64,000 nucleotides of DNA from Patiria pectinifera (Eukaryota; Echinodermata; Asteroidea; Valvatida; Asterinidae), in assembly GCA_029964075.1 (NCBI GenBank), contig CM057136.1, positions 11,594,001 through 11,658,000 of the forward strand, read 5' to 3'. The position numbers and the translations under genes were made by a program. Every line of letters begins with the position of its first letter. The stretch's first letter is position 1. Shown here one piece after another: positions 37,001 through 52,000 of this stretch. The notes beneath the pieces were generated by a model. It did not search any database, was not told the origin of the DNA, and saw only the letters and a program-made list of their open reading frames with translations.

Positions 37001-40000
37001 GGGCTTCACTCCGTGGTGTGTTTACTTGCTATATCTCGTCTTGACGGTATCTTGTTATGAAAAATTTCTGATTTTTTGGACATATATCGATAGCTAGTTA
37101 GTCTGGCAACAACGTCCAACAAGTTTGAAGTCCGTAGACCCAATACTCGTGGAGAAAATGTGACATAAGCAAGAATATTATGCCCGAGTTTGTTTCTGTG
37201 CGTAAATTGCCATAGAGTAGGCTGTCAGCGGGCTTCACTCCGTGGTGTGTTTACTTGCTATATCTCGTCTTGACGGTATCTTGTTCTGACAAATTTCTGA
37301 TTTTTGGACATATATCGAGAGCTAGTTAGTCTGGCAACAACGTCCAACAAGTTTGAAGTCCGTAGACCCAATACTCGTGGAGAAAATGTGACATAAGCAA
37401 GAATATTATGCCCGAGTTTGTTTCTGTGCGTAAATTGCCATAGAGTAGGCTGTCAGCGGCTTCACTCCATGGTGTGTTTACTTGCTATATCTCGTCTTGA
37501 CTGTATCTTGTTATGAAAAATTTCTAATTTTTTGGACATATATCAAGAGCTAGTTAGTCTGGCAACAACGTCCAACAAGTTTGAAGTCCGTAGACCCAAT
37601 ACTCGTGGAGAAAATGTGACAAAAGCAAGAATATTATGCCCGAGTTTGTTTCTGTGCGTAAATTGCCATAGAGTAGGCTGTCAGCGGGCTTCACTCCGTG
37701 GTGTGTTTACTTGCTATATCTCGTCTTGACGGTATCTTGTTATGAAAAATTTCTGATTTTTTGGACATATATCGATAGCTAGTTAGTCTGGCAACAACGT
37801 CCAACAAGTTTGAAGTCCGTAGACCCAATACTCGTGGAGAAAATGTGACATAAGCAAGAATATTATGCCCGAGTTTGTTTCTGTGCGTAAATTGCCATAG
37901 AGTAGGCTGTCAGCGGGCTTCACTCTATGGTGTGTTTACTTGCTATATCTCGTCTTGACGGTATCTTGTTCTGACAAATTTCTGATTTTTGGACATATAT
38001 CGAGAGCTAGTTAGTCTGGCAACAACGTCCAACAAGTTTGAAGTCCGTAGACCCAATACTCGTGGAGAAAATGTGACATAAGCAAGAATATTATGCCCGA
38101 GTTTGTTTCTGTGCGTAAATTGCCATAGAGTAGTCTGTCAGCGGGCTTCGCTCCGTGGTGTGTTTACATGCTATATCTCGTCTTGACGATATCTTGTTGT
38201 GAAAAATTTCTGATTTTTTGGTCATATATCGATAGCTAGTTAGTCTGGCAACAACGTCCAACAAGTTTGAAGTCCGTAGACCCAATACTCGTGGAGAAAA
38301 TGTGACATAAGCAAGAATATTATGCCCGAGTTTGTTTCTGTGCGTAAATTGCCATAGAGTAGGCTGTCAGCGGGCTTCACTCCGTGGTGTGTTTACATGC
38401 TATATCTCGTCTTGACGATATCTTGTTCTGACAAATTTCTGATTTTTTGGTCTTATATCGATAGCTAGTTAGTCTGGCAACAACGTCCAACAAGTTTGAA
38501 GTCCGTAGACCCAATACTCGTGGAGAAAATGTGACATAAGCAAGAATATTATGCCCGAGTTTGTTTCTGTGCGTAAATTGCCATAGAGTAGGCTGTCAGC
38601 GGGCTTCACTCCGTGGTGTGTTTACTTGCTATATCTCGTCTTGACGGTATCTTGTTATGAAAAATTTCGGATTTTTTGACATATATCGAGCGCTAGTTAG
38701 TCTGGCAAGAACGTCCAACAAGTTTGAAGTCCGTAGACCCAATACTCGTGGAGAAAATGTGACATAAGCAAGAATATTATGCCCGAGTTTGTTTCTGTGC
38801 GTAAATTGCCATAGAGTAGGCTGTCAGCGGGCTTCACTCTATGGTGTGTTTACATGCTATATCTCGTCTTGACGGTATCTTGTCCTGACAAATTTCTGAT
38901 TTTTTGGACATATATCGAGAGCTAGTTAGTCTGGCAACAACGTCCAACAAGTTTGAAGTCCGTAGACCCAATACTCGTGGAGAAAATGTGACATAAGCAA
39001 GAATATTATGCCCGAGTTTGTTTCTGTGCGTAAATTGCCATAGAGTAGGCTGTCAGCGGGCTTCACTCCGTGGTGTGTTTACTTGCTATATCTCGTCTTG
39101 ACGGTATCTTGTTATGAAATATTTCTGGGTTTTTTGGACATATATCGATAGCTAGTTAGTCTGGCAACAACGTCCAACAAGTTTGAAGTCCGTAGACCCA
39201 ATACTCGTGGAGAAAATGTGACATAAGCAAGAATATTATGCCCGAGTTTGTTTCTGTGCGTAAATTGCCATAGAGTAGGCTGTCAGCGGGCTTCACTCCG
39301 TGGTGTGTTTACTTGCTATATCTCGTCTTGACGGTATCTTGTTCTGACAAATTTCTGATTTTTTGGACATATATCGATAGCTAGTTAGTCTGGCAACAAC
39401 GTCCAACAAGTTTGAAGTCCGTAGACCCAATACTCGTGGAGATAATGCGACATAAGCAAGAATATTATGCCCGAGTTTGTTTCTGTGCGTAAATTGCCAT
39501 AGAGTAGGCTGTCAGCGGGCTTCACTCCGTGGTGTGTTTACTTTCTATATCCCGTCTTGACGGTATCTTGTTATGAAGTATTTCTGATTTTTTGACATGT
39601 ATCAAGAGCTAGTTAGTCTGGCAACAACGTCCAACAAGTTTGAAGTCCGTAGACCCAATACTCGTGGAGAAAATGTGACATAAGCAAGAATATTATGCCC
39701 GAGTTTGTTTCTGTGCGTAAATTGCCATAGAGTAGGCTGTCAGCGAGCTTCACTCCGTGGTGTGTTTACTTGCTATATCTCGTCTTGACGGTATCTTGTT
39801 GTGACAAATTTCTGATTTTTGGACATATATCGAGAGCTAGTTAGTCTGGCAACAACGTCCAACAAGTTTGAAGTCCGTAGACCCAATACTCGTGGAGAAA
39901 ATGTGACATAAGCAAGAATATTATGCCCGAGTTTGTTTCTGTGCGTAAATTGCCATAGAGTAGGCTGTCAGCGGGCTTCACTCCGTGGTGTGTTTACTTG

Positions 40001-43000
40001 CTATATCTCGTCTTGACGGTATCTTGTTATGACAAATTTCTGATTTTTGGACATATATCGAGAGCTAGTTAGTCTGGCAACAACGTCCAACAAGTTTGAA
40101 GTCCGTAGACCCAATACTCGTGGAGAAAATGTGACATAAGCAAGAATATTATGCCCGAGTTTGTTTCTGTGCGTAAATTGCCATAGAGTAGGCTGTCAGC
40201 GAGCTTCACTCCGTGGTGTGTTTACTTGCTATATCTCGTCTTGACGGTATCTTGTTATGAACAATTTCTGATTTTTTGGACATATATCGATAGCTAGTTA
40301 GTCTGGCAACAACGTCCAACAAGTTTGAAGTCCGTAGACCCAATACTCGTGGAGAAAATGTGACATAAGCAAGAATATTATGCCCGAGTTTGTTTCTGTG
40401 CGTAAATTGCCTTAGAGTAGTCTGTCAGCGGGCTTCACTCCGTGGTGTGTTTACTGTCTATATCCCGTCTTGACGGTATCTTGTTATGAAATATTTCTGT
40501 TGTTTTGGACATATGTCGATAGCTAGTTAGTCTGGCAACAGCGTCCAACAAGTTTGAAGTCCGTAGACCCAATACTCGTGGAAATAATGCGACATAAGCA
40601 ACAAAATTATGCCCGAGTTTGTTTCTGTGCGTAAATTGCCATAGAGTAGGCTGTCAGCGGGCTTCACTCCGTGGTGTGTTTACTTTCTATATCCCGTCTT
40701 GACGGTATCTTGTTATGAAGTATTTCTGATTTTTTGACATGTATCAAGAGCTAGTTAGTCTGGCAACAACGTCCAACAAGTTTGAAGTTCGTAGACCCAA
40801 TACTCGTGGAGATAATAAGACATAAGCAAGAATATTATGCCCGCGTTTGTTTCTGTGCGTAAATTGCCATAGAGTAGTCTGTCAGCGGGCTTCACTCCGT
40901 GGTGTGTTTACTTTCTATATCCCGTCTTGACGGTATCTTGTTCTGACAAATTTCTGATTTTTTGGACATATATCGAGAGCTAGTTAGTCTGGCAACAACG
41001 TCCAACAAGTTTGAAGTCCGTAGACCCAATACTCGTGGAGAAAATGTGACATAAGCAAGAATATTATGCCCGAGTTTGTTTCTGTGCGTAAATTGCCATA
41101 GAGTAGTCTGTCAGTGGGCTTCACTCCGTGGTGTGTTTACTTGCTATATCTCGTCTTGACGGTATCTTTTTATGAGTAATTTTTGATTTTTTTGACATGT
41201 ATCGAGAGCTAGTTAGTCTGGCAACAACGTCCAACAAGTTTGAAGTCCGTAGACCCAATACTCGTGGAGAAAATGTGACATAAGCAAGAATATTATGCCC
41301 GAGTTTGTTTCTGTGCGTAAATTGCCATAGAGTAGGCTGTCAGCGGGCTTCACTCCGTGGTGTGTTTACATGCTATATCTCGTCTTGACGGTATCTTGTT
41401 GTGACAAATTTCTGATTTTTTGGACATATATCGAGAGCTAGTTAGTCTGGCAACAACGTCCAACAAGTTTGAAGTCCGTAGACCCAATACTCGTGGAGAA
41501 AATGTGACATAAGCAAGAATATTATGCCCGAGTTTGTTTCTGTGCGTAAATTGCCATAGAGTAGGCTGTCAGCGGGCTTCACTCCGTGGTGTGTTTACTT
41601 GCTATATCTCGTCTTGACGGTATCTTGTTATGAAAAATTTCTGATTTTTTGGACATATATCGATAGCTAGTTAGTCTGGCAACAACGTCCAACAAGTTTG
41701 AAGTCCGTAGACCCAATACTCGTGGAGAAAATGTGACATAAGCAAGAATATTATGCCCGAGTTTGTTTCTGTGCGTAAATTGCCATAGAGTAGGCTGTCA
41801 GCGGGCTTCACTCTATGGTGTGTTTACATGCTATATCTCGTCTTGACGGTATCTTGTTGTGACAAATTTCTGATTTTTTGGACATATATCGAGAGCTAGT
41901 TAGTCTGGCAACAACGTCCAACAAGTTTGAAGTCCGTAGACCCAATACTCGTGGAGAAAATGTGACATAAGCAAGAATATTATGCCCGAGTTTGTTTCTG
42001 TGCGTAAATTGCCATAGAGTAGGCTGTCAGCGAGCTTCACTCCGTGGTGTGTTTACTTGCTATATCTCGTCTTGACGGTATCTTGTTCTGAAAAAATTCT
42101 GATTTTTTTGACATATATCGAGAGCTAGTTAGTCTGGCAAGAACGTCCAACAAATTTGAAGTCCGTAGACCCAATACTCGTGGAGAAAATGTGACATAAG
42201 CAAGAATATTATGCCCGAGTTTGTTTCTGTGCGTAAATTGCCATAGAGTAGGCTGTCAGCGGGCTTCACTCCGTGGTGTGTTTACTTGCTATATCTCGTC
42301 TTGACGGTATCTTGTTGTGAAAAATTTCTGATTTTTTGGTCACATATCGATAGCTAGTTAGTCTGGCAACAACGTCCAACAAGTTTGAAGTCCGTAGACC
42401 CAATACTCGTGGAGAAAATGTGACATAAGCAAGAATATTATGCCCGAGTTTGTTTCTGTGCGTAAATTGCCATAGAGTAGGCTGTCAGCGGGCTTCGCTC
42501 CGTGGTGTGTTTACATGCTATATCTCGCCTTGACGGTATCTTATGATAAATTTCTGATCTTTTGGACATATATCGAGAGCTAGTTAGTCTGGCAAGAACG
42601 TCCAACAAGTTTGAAGTCCGTAGATCCAATACTCGTGGAAAAAATGTGACATAAGCAATAATTTTATGCCCGAGTTTGTTTCTGTGCGTAAATTGCCATA
42701 GAGTAGGCTGTCAGCGGGCTTCACTCTATGGTGTGTTTACTTGCTATATCTCGTCTTGACGGTATCTTGTTGTGAAAAATTTCTGATTTTTTGGTCACAT
42801 ATCGATAGCTAGTTAGTCTGGCAACAACGTCCAACAAGTTTGAAGTCCGTAGACCCAATACTCGTGGAGAAAATGTGACATAAGCAAGAATATTATGCCC
42901 GAGTTTGTTTCTGTGCGTAAATTGCCATAGAGTAGGCTGTCAGCGGGCTTCACTCTATGGTGTGTTTACATGCTATATCTCGTCTTGACGGTTACTTGTG

Positions 43001-46000
43001 AAAAATTTCTGATTTTTTGGACATATATCGAGAGCTAGTTAGTCTGGCAACAACGTCCAACAAGTTTGAAGTCCGTAGACCCAATACTCGTGGAGAAAAT
43101 GTGACATAAGCAAGAATATTATGCCCGAGTTTGTTTCTGTGCGTAAATTGCCATAGAGTAGGCTGTCAGCGGGCTTCACTCCGTGGTGTGTTTACTTGCT
43201 ATATCTCGTCTTGACGGTATCTTGTTATGAAAAATTTCTGATTTTTTGGACATATATCGATAGCTAGTTAGTCTGGCAACAACGTCCAACAAGTTTGAAG
43301 TCCGTAGACCCAATACTCGTGGAGAAAATGTGACATAAGCAAGAATATTATGCCCGAGTTTGTTTCTGTGCGTAAATTGCCATAGAGTAGGCTGTCAGCG
43401 GGCTTCACTCCGTGGTGTGTTTACTTGCTATATCTCGTCTTGACGGTATCTTGTTATGAAAAATTTCGGATTTTTTGACATATATCGATAGCTAGTTAGT
43501 CTGGCAACAACGTCCAACAAGTTTGAAGTCCGTAGACCCAATACTCGTGGAGAAAATGTGACATAAGCAAGAATATTATGCCCGAGTTTGTTTCTGTGCG
43601 TAAATTGCCATAGAGTAGGCTGTCAGCGGGCTTCACTCCGTGGTGTGTTTACTTGCTATATCTCGTCTTGACGGTATCTTGTTATGAAAAATTTCTGATT
43701 TTTTGGACATATATCGAGAGCTAGTTAGTCTGGCAACAACGTCCAACAAGTTTGAAGTCCGTAGACCCAATACTCGTGGAGAAAATGTGACATAAGCAAG
43801 AATATTATGCCCGAGTTTGTTTCTGTGCGTAAATTGCCATAGAGTAGGCTGTCAGCGGGCTTCACTCCGTGGTGTGTTTACTTGCTATATCTCGTCTTGA
43901 CGGTATCTTGTTATGACAAATTTCTGATTTTTGGACATATATCGAGAGCTAGTTAGTCTGGCAACAACGTCCAACAAGTTTGAAGTCCGTAGACCCAATA
44001 CTCGTGGAGAAAATGTGACATAAGCAAGAATATTATGCCCGAGTTTGTTTCTGTGCGTAAATTGCCATAGAGTAGGCTGTCAGCGGGCTTCACTCCGTGG
44101 TGTGTTTACTTGCTATATCTCGTCTTGACGGTATCTTGTTATGAAAAATTTCTGATTTTTTGGACATATATCGATAGCTAGTTAGTCTGGCAACAACGTC
44201 CAACAAGTTTGAAGTCCGTAGACCCAATACTCGTGGAGAAAATGTGACATAAGCAAGAATATTATGCCCGAGTTTGTTTCTGTGCGTAAATTGCCATAGA
44301 GTAGGCTGTCAGCGGGCTTCACTCCGTGGTGTGTTTACTTGCTATATCTCGTCTTGACGGTATCTTGTTATGAAAAATTTCTGATTTTTTGGACATATAT
44401 CGATAGCTAGTTAGTCTGGCAACAACGTCCAACAAATTTGAAGTCCGTAGACCCAATACTCGTGGAGAAAATGTGACATAAGCAAGAATATTATGCCCGA
44501 GTTTGTTTCTGTGCGTAAATTGCCATAGAGTAGGCTGTCAGCGGGCTTCTCTCCGTGGTGTGTTTACTTGCTATATCTCGTCTTGACGGTATCTTGTTCT
44601 GACAAATTTCTAATTTTTTTGACATGTATCGAGAGCAAGTTAGTCTGGCAACAACGTCCAACAAGTTTGAAGTCCGTAGACCCAATACTCGTGGAGATAA
44701 TGCGACATAAGCAAGAATATTATGCCCGAGTTTGTTTCTGTGCGTAAATTGCCATAGAGTAGGCTGTCAGCGGGCTTCACTCCGTGGTGTGTTTACTTTC
44801 TATATCCCGTCTTGACGGTATCTTGTTATGAAATATTTCTGATTTTTTGGACATATATCGATAGCTAGTTAGTCTGGCAACAACGTCCAACAAGTTTGAA
44901 GTCCGTAGACCCAATACTCGTGGAGAAAATGTGACATAAGCAAGAATATTATGCCCGAGTTTGTTTCTGTGCGTAAATTGCCATAGAGTAGGCTGTCAGC
45001 GGGCTTCACTCCGTGGTGTGTTTACTTGCTATATCTCGTCTTGACTGTATCTTGTTATTAAAATTTCTGATTTTTTGGACATATATCGATAGCTAGTTAG
45101 TCTGGCAACAACGTCCAACAAGTTTGAAGTCCGTAGACTCAATACTCGTGGAGAAAATGTGACATAAGCAAGAATATTATGCCCGAGTTTGTTTCTGTGC
45201 GTAAATTGCCATAGAGTAGGCTGTCAGCGGGCTTCACTCCGTGGTGTGTTTACTTGCTATATCTCGTCTTGACGGTATCTTGTTATGAAAAATTTCTGAT
45301 TTTTTGGACATATATCGAGAGCTAGTTAGTCTGGCAACAACGTCCAACAAGTTTGAAGTCCGTAGACCCAATACTCGTGGAGAAAATGTGACATAAGCAA
45401 GAATATTATGCCCGAGTTTGTTTCTGTGCGTAAATTGCCATAGAGTAGGCTGTCAGCGGGCTTCACTCCGTGGTGTGTTTACATGCTATATCTCGTCTTG
45501 ACGGTATCTTGTTCTGACAAATTTCTGATTTTTTGGACATATATCGATAGCTAGTTAGTCTGGCAACAACGTCCAACAAGTTTGAAGTCCGTAGACCCAA
45601 TACTCGTGGAGAAAATGTGACATAAGCAAGAATATTATGCCCGAGTTTGTTTCTGTGCGTAAATTGCCATAGAGTAGGCTGTCAGCGGGCTTCACTCCGT
45701 GGTGTGTTTACTTGCTATATCTCGTCTTGACGGTATCTTGTTATGACAAATTTCTGATTTTTGGACATATATCGAGAGCTAGTTAGTCTGGCAACAACGT
45801 CCAACAAGTTTGAAGTCCGTAGACCCAATACTCGTGGAGAAAATGTGACATAAGCAAGAATATTATGCCCGAGTTTGTTTCTGTGCGTAAATTGCCATAG
45901 AGTAGGCTGTCAGCGGGCTTCACTCCGTGGTGTGTTTACTTGCTATATCTCGTCTTGACGGTATCTTTTTATGAGTAATTTTTGATTTTCTGGACACATA

Positions 46001-49000
46001 TCGATAGCTAGTTAGTCTGGCAACAACGTCCAACAAGTTTGAAGTCCGTAGACCCAATACTCGTGGAGAAAATGTGACATAAGCAAGAATATTATGCCCG
46101 AGTTTGTTTCTGTGCGTAAATTGCCATAGAGTAGGCTGTCAGCGGGCTTCACTCCGTGGTGTGTTTACTTGCTATATCTCGTCTTGACGGTATCTTGTTA
46201 TGAAATATTTCTGATTTTTTGACATGTATCGAGAGCTAGTTAGTCTGGCAACAACGTCCAACAAGTTTGAAGTCCGTAGACCCAATACTCGTGGAGAAAA
46301 TGTGACATAAGCAAGAATATTATGCCCGAGTTTGTTTCTGTGCGTAAATTGCCATAGAGTAGGCTGTCAGCGGGCTTCACTCCGTGGTGTGTTTACTTGC
46401 TATATCTCGTCTTGACGGTATCTTGTTATGAAATATTTCTGATTTTTTGGACATATATCGATAGCTAGTTAGTCTGGCAACAACGTCCAACAAATTTGAA
46501 GTCCGTAGACCCAATACTCGTGGAGAAAATGTGACATAAGCAAGAATATTATGCCCGAGTTTGTTTCTGTGCGTAAATTGCCATAGAGTAGGCTGTCAGC
46601 GGGCTTCACTCCGTGGTGTGTTTACTTGCTATATCTCGTCTTGACGGTATCTTGCTATGAAACATTTCTGATTTTTTGGACATATATCGATAGCTAGTTA
46701 GTCTGGCAACAACGTCCAACAAGTTTGAAGTCCGTAGACCCAATACTCGTGGAGAAAATGTGACATAAGCAAGAATATTATGCCCGAGTTTGTTTCTGTG
46801 CGTAAATTGCCATAGAGTAGGCTGTCAGCGGGCTTCACTCCGTGGTGTGTTTACTTGCTATATCTCGTCTTGACGGTATCTTTTTATGAGAAATGTCTGA
46901 TTTTTTTTGGACATGTATCGAGAGCTAGTAAGTCTGGCAACAACGTCCAACAAGTTTGAAGTCCTTGGACCCAATACTCGTGGAGAAAATGTGACATAAC
47001 CAAGAATATTTTGCCCCAGTTTGTTTCTGTGCGTAAATTGCCATAGAGTAGGCTGTCAGCGGGCTTCACTCCGTGGTGTGTTTACTTGCTATATCTCGTC
47101 TTGACGGTATCTTGTTATGAAAAATTTCTGATTTTTTGGACATATATCGATAGCTAGTTAGTCTGGCAACAACGTCCAACAAGTTTGAAGTCCGTAGACC
47201 CAATACTCGTGGAGAAAATGTGACATAAGCAAGAATATTATGCCCGAGTTTGTTTCTGTGCGTAAATTGCCATAGAGTAGGCTGTCAGCGGGCTTCACTC
47301 CGTGGTGTGTTTACTTGCTATATCTCGTCTTGACGGTATCTTGTTATGACAAATTTCTGATTTTTGGACATATATCGATAGCTAGTTAGTCTGGCAAGAA
47401 CGTCCAACAAGTTTGAAGTCCGTAGACCCAATACTCGTGGAGAAAATGTGACATAAGCAAGAATATTATGCCCGAGTTTGTTTCTGTGCGTAAATTGCCA
47501 TAGAGTAGGCTGTCAGCGGGCTTCACTCCGTGGTGTGTTTACTTGCTATATCTCGTCTTGACGGTATCTTGTTATGAAAAATTTCTGATTTTTGGACATA
47601 TATCGATAGCTAGTTAGTCTGGCAACAACGTCCAACAAGTTTGAAGTCCGTAGACCCAATACTCGTGGAGAAAATGTGACATAAGCAAGAATATTATGCC
47701 CGAGTTTGTTTCTGTGCGTAAATTGCCATAGAGTAGGCTGTCAGCGGGCTTCACTTCGTGGTGTGTTTACTTGCTATATCTCGTCTTGACGGTATCTTGT
47801 TCTGACAAATTTCTGATTTTTTGGACATATATCGATAGCTAGTTAGTCTGGCAACAACGTCCAACAAGTTTGAAGTCCGTAGACCCAATACTCGTGGAGA
47901 AAATGTGACATAAGCAAGAATATTATGCCCGAGTTTGTTTCTGTGCGTAAATTGCCATAGAGTAGGCTGTCAGCGGGCTTCACTCCGTGGTGTGTTTACT
48001 TGCTATATCTCGTCTTGACGGTATCTTGTTATGAAAAATTTCTGATTTTTTGGACATATATCGATAGCTAGTTAGTCTGGCAACAACGTCCAACAAATTT
48101 GAAGTCCGTAGACCCAATACTCGTGGAGAAAATGTGACATAAGCAAGAATATTATGCCCGAGTTTGTTTCTGTGCGTAAATTGCCATAGAGTAGGCTGTC
48201 AGCGGGCTTCACTCCGTGGTGTGTTTACTTGCTATATCTCGTCTTGACGGTATCTTGTTATGACAAATTTCTGATTTTTGGACATATATCGAGAGCTAGT
48301 TAGTCTGGCAACAACGTCCAACAAGTTTGAAGTCCGTAGACCCAATACTCGTGGAGAAAATGTGACATAAGCAAGAATATTATGCCCGAGTTTGTTTCTG
48401 TGCGTAAATTGCCATAGAGTAGGCTGTCAGCGGGCTTCACTCCGTGGTGTGTTTACTTGCTATATCTCGTCTTGACGGTATCTTGTTATGATCAATTTCT
48501 GATTTTTTGACATATATCGATAGCTAGTTAGTCTGGCAACAACGTCCAACAAGTTTGAAGTCCGTAGACCCAATACTCGTGGAGAAAATGTGACATAAGC
48601 AAGAATATTATGCCCGAGTTTGTTTCTGTGCGTAAATTGCCATAGAGTAGGCTGTCAGCGGGCTTCACTCCGTGGTGTGTTTACTTGCTATATCTCGTCT
48701 TGACGGTATCTTGTTATGACAAATTTCTGATTTTTGGACATATATCGATAGCTAGTTAGTCTGGCAACAACGTCCAACAAGTTTGAAGTCCGTAGACCCA
48801 ATACTCGTGGAGAAAATGTGACATAAGCAAGAATATTATGCCCGAGTTTGTTTCTGTGCGTAAATTGCCATAGAGTAGGCTGTCAGCGGGCTTCACTCCG
48901 TGGTGTGTTTACTTGCTATATCTCGTCTTGACGGTATCTTGTTATGAAAAATTTCTGATTTTTTGGACATATATCGATAGCTAGTTAGTCTGGCAACAAC

Positions 49001-52000
49001 GTCCAACAAATTTGAAGTCCGTAGACCCAATACTCGTGGAGAAAATGTGACATAAGCAAGAATATTATGCCCGAGTTTGTTTCTGTGCGTAAATTGCCAT
49101 AGAGTAGGCTGTCAGCGGGCTTCACTCCGTGGTGTGTTTACTTGCTATATCTCGTCTTGACGGTATCTTGTTCTGACAAATTTCTGATTTTTTGGACATA
49201 TATCGAGAGCTAGTTAGTCTGGCAACAACGTCCAACAAGTTTGAAGTCCGTAGACCCAATACTCGTGGAGAAAATGTGACATAAGCAAGAATATTATGCC
49301 CGAGTTTGTTTCTGTGCGTAAATTGCCATAGAGTAGGCTGTCAGCGGGCTTCACTCCGTGGTGTGTTTACTTGCTATATCTCGTCTTGACGGTATCTTGT
49401 TATGAAAAATTTCTGATTTTTTGGACATATATCGATAGCTAGTTAGTCTGGCAACAACGTCCAACAAGTTTGAAGTCCGTAGACCCAATACTCGTGGAGA
49501 AAATGTGACATAAGCAAGAATATTATGCCCGAGTTTGTTTCTGTGCGTAAATTGCCATAGAGTAGGCTGTCAGCGGGCTTCACTCCGTGGTGTGTTTACT
49601 TGCTATATCTCGTCTTGACGGTATCTTGTTATGACAAATTTCTGATTTTTGGACATATATCGATAGCTAGTTAGTCTGGCAACAACGTCCAACAAGTTTG
49701 AAGTCCGTAGACCCAATACTCGTGGAGAAAATGTGACATAAGCAAGAATATTATGCCCGAGTTTGTTTCTGTGCGTAAATTGCCATAGAGTAGGCTGTCA
49801 GCGGGCTTCACTCCGTGGTGTGTTTACTTGCTATATCTCGTCTTGACGGTATCTTGTTATGACAAATTTCTGATTTTTGGACATATATCGAGAGCTAGTT
49901 AGTCTGGCAACAACGTCCAACAAGTTTGAAGTCCGTAGACCCAATACTCGTGGAGAAAATGTGACATAAGCAAGAATATTATGCCCGAGTTTGTTTCTGT
50001 GCGTAAATTGCCATAGAGTAGGCTGTCAGCGGGCTTCACTCCGTGGTGTGTTTACTTGCTATATCTCGTCTTGACGGTATCTTGTTATGAAAAATTTCTA
50101 ATTTTTTGGACATATATCGATAGCTAGTTAGTCTGGCAACAACGTCCAACAAGTTTGAAGTCCGTAGACCCAATACTCGTGGAGAAAATGTGACATAAGC
50201 AAGAATATTATGCCCGAGTTTGTTTCTGTGCGTAAATTGCCATAGAGTAGGCTGTCAGCGGGCTTCACTCCGTGGTGTGTTTACTTGCTATATCTCGTCT
50301 TGACGGTATCTTGTTATGAAACATGTCTGATTTTTTGGACATATATCGATAGCTAGTTAGTCTGGCAACAACGTCCAACAAGTTTGAAGTCCGTAGACCC
50401 AATACTCGTGGAGAAAATGTGACATAAGCAAGAATATTATGCCCGAGTTTGTTTCTGTGCGTAAATTGCCATAGAGTAGGCTGTCAGCGGGCTTCACTCC
50501 GTGGTGTGTTTACTTGCTATATCTCGTCTTGACTGTATCTTGTTATGAAAAGTTTCTGATTTTTTGGACATATATCGATAGCTAGTTAGTCTGGCAACAA
50601 CGTCCAAGAAATTTGACATAAGCAAGAATATTATGCCCGAGTTTGTTTCTGTGCGTAAATTGCCATAGAGTAGGCTGTCAGCCGGCTTCACTCCGTGGTG
50701 TGTTTATTTGCTATATCTCGTCTTGACGGTATCTTGTTATGACAAATTTCTGATTTTTGGGACATATATCGATAGCTAGTTAGTCTGGTAACAACGTCCA
50801 ACAAATTTGAAGTCCTTAGACCCAATACTCGTGGAGAAAATGTGACATAAGCAAGAATATTATGCCCGAGTTTGTTTCTGTGCGTAAATTGCCATAGAGT
50901 AGGCTGTCAGCGGGCTTTACTCTGTGGTGTGTTTACTTGCTATATCTCGTCTTGACGGTATCTTGCTATGAAACATTTCTGATTTTTTGGACATATATCG
51001 AGAGCTAGTTAGTCTGGCAACAACGTCCAACAAGTTTGAAGTCCGTAGACCCAATACTCGTGGAGAAAATGTGACATAAGCAAGAATATTATGCCCGAGT
51101 TTGTTTCTGTGCGTAAATTGCCATAGAGTAGGCTGTCAGCGGGCTTCACTCCGTGGTGTGTTTACTTGCTATATCTCGTCTTGACGGTATCTTGTTATGA
51201 AAAATTTCTGATTTTTTGGACATATATCGAGAGCTAGTTAGTCTGGCAACAACGTCCAACAAGTTTGAAGTCCGTAGACCCAATACTCGTGGAGAAAATG
51301 TGACATAAGCAAGAATATTATGCCCGAGTTTGTTTCTGTGCGTAAATTGCCATAGAGTAGGCTGTCAGCGGGCTTCACTCCGTGGTGTGTTTACTTGCTA
51401 TATCTCGTCTTGACGGTATCTTGTTATGAAAATTTCTGATGTTTTGGACATATATCGATAGCTAGTTAGTCTGGCAACAACGTCCAACAAGTTTGAAGTC
51501 CGTAGACCCAATACTCGTGGAGAAAATGTGACATAAGCAAGAATATTATGCCCGAGTTTGTTTCTGTGCGTAAATTGCCATAGAGTAGGCTGTCAGCGGG
51601 CTTCACTCCGTGGTGTGTTTACTTGCTATATCTCGTCTTGACGGTATCTTGTTATGAAATATTTCTGATTTTTGGACATATATCGAGAGCTAGTTAGTCT
51701 GGCAACAACGTCCAACAAGTTTGAAGTCCGTAGACCCAATACTCGTGGAGAAAATGTGACATAAGCAAGAATATTATGCCCGAGTTTGTTTCTGTGCGTA
51801 AATTGCCATAGAGTAGGCTGTCAGCGGGCTTCACTCCGTGGTGTGTTTACTTGCTATATCTCGTCTTGACGGTATCTTGTTATGAAAAATTTCTGATTTT
51901 TTGGACATATATCGATAGCTAGTTAGTCTGGCAACAACGTCCAACAAGTTTGAAGTCCGTAGACCCAATACTCGTGGAGAAAATGTGACATAAGCAAGAA

